Positions 63,943-64,000 of a stretch of 64,000 bases of DNA are shown here, piece by piece (positions within the stretch are counted from its first letter, which is position 1; every line of letters starts with the position of its first letter). The DNA is taken from the NCBI RefSeq assembly GCF_015557635.1, contig NZ_JADNOP010000002.1, positions 186,001 to 250,000 of the forward strand, read 5' to 3'. Origin of the DNA: Fusicatenibacter saccharivorans (GTDB taxonomy: Bacteria; Bacillota; Clostridia; Lachnospirales; Lachnospiraceae). A program made the translations under genes and the position numbers. The notes below the pieces were generated by a model. That model saw nothing but the letters and a program-made list of their open reading frames with translations. It ran no database searches and had not been told where the DNA came from.

Positions 63943-64000
63943 CAGTATTTTCATCACAAAGAAAACCGTTTCACCCTCTGTGGGGCAAATGTCCGCTTTC

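Noticed and set aside
63743-64000. Cobalamin riboswitch upstream of the CbiK-like gene
   Set aside because: The hairpins lack the conserved B12-box word and the long multi-stem layout; no support.

Overview
The window reads as a contiguous piece of chromosome from a spore-forming member of the Clostridia, most likely family Lachnospiraceae; the genus cannot be fixed from sequence alone. The grounds are strong AGGAGG-type ribosome binding sites, sporulation genes (spoIIP, gpr, a sigma-K gene, a GerMN lipoprotein), CodY, a CIRCE-controlled groESL operon, GTG and TTG starts, and the order comEC-holA-rpsT-gpr-spoIIP-lepA-hemW, which matches the B. subtilis comE to hrcA neighbourhood. Base composition is close to 50% GC. 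No tRNA, rRNA, insertion sequence, prophage or CRISPR array is visible.

Layout. 1-7.1 kb: cdaA-cdaR (cyclic di-AMP), two unrecognised membrane proteins, comF, recD2, an MreB-family gene. 7.2-16.4 kb: uvrA with an SOS-box-like operator, then hemW, lepA, spoIIP, gpr and divergent rpsT. 16.4-23.6 kb: an apparent operon, read right to left, of comEA, a WalRK-like response regulator and histidine kinase, a GerMN lipoprotein, comEC and holA. 23.6-30.5 kb: a small DMT-type transporter behind a 160-bp palindrome, then the arginine genes argC-argJ-argB-argD facing argG across a symmetrical promoter region with ArgR-box-like sites. 30.5-34.5 kb: a repeat-rich secreted amidase, an iron-type alcohol dehydrogenase and a nitrilase-family hydrolase. 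34.5-38.8 kb: a heterodimeric ABC exporter preceded by a short leader ORF and a terminator, laid out like bmrBCD of B. subtilis. 38.9-42.1 kb: a zinc-type ABC importer and a VanZ-like gene. 42.1-49.2 kb: a membrane-anchored amidase, guaB, two unknown membrane proteins, groEL-groES, codY. 49.3-55 kb: topA, dprA, comM, sigK. 55-60.8 kb: helD, a GH13 glycosidase with a divergent AraC regulator, and a SpoU-type rRNA methyltransferase. 61-64 kb: a DUF2798-like membrane protein and two lipoproteins, one of them a cobaltochelatase-like (CbiK) protein predicted to sit outside the cell.

How the genes fit together: DNA uptake and processing genes (comEA, comEC, comF, dprA, comM) are scattered through the window among DNA repair and replication genes (recD2, uvrA, holA, topA). 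Envelope and sporulation functions (cdaA, mreB, two amidases, WalRK-like pair, spoIIP, gpr, sigK) form a second theme. The least expected items are a pair of about 160-bp imperfect palindromes at 16.3 and 24.2 kb, the attenuator-like leader of the ABC exporter, the two-component pair placed between comEA and comEC, and the extracellular CbiK-like lipoprotein pair at the right edge.
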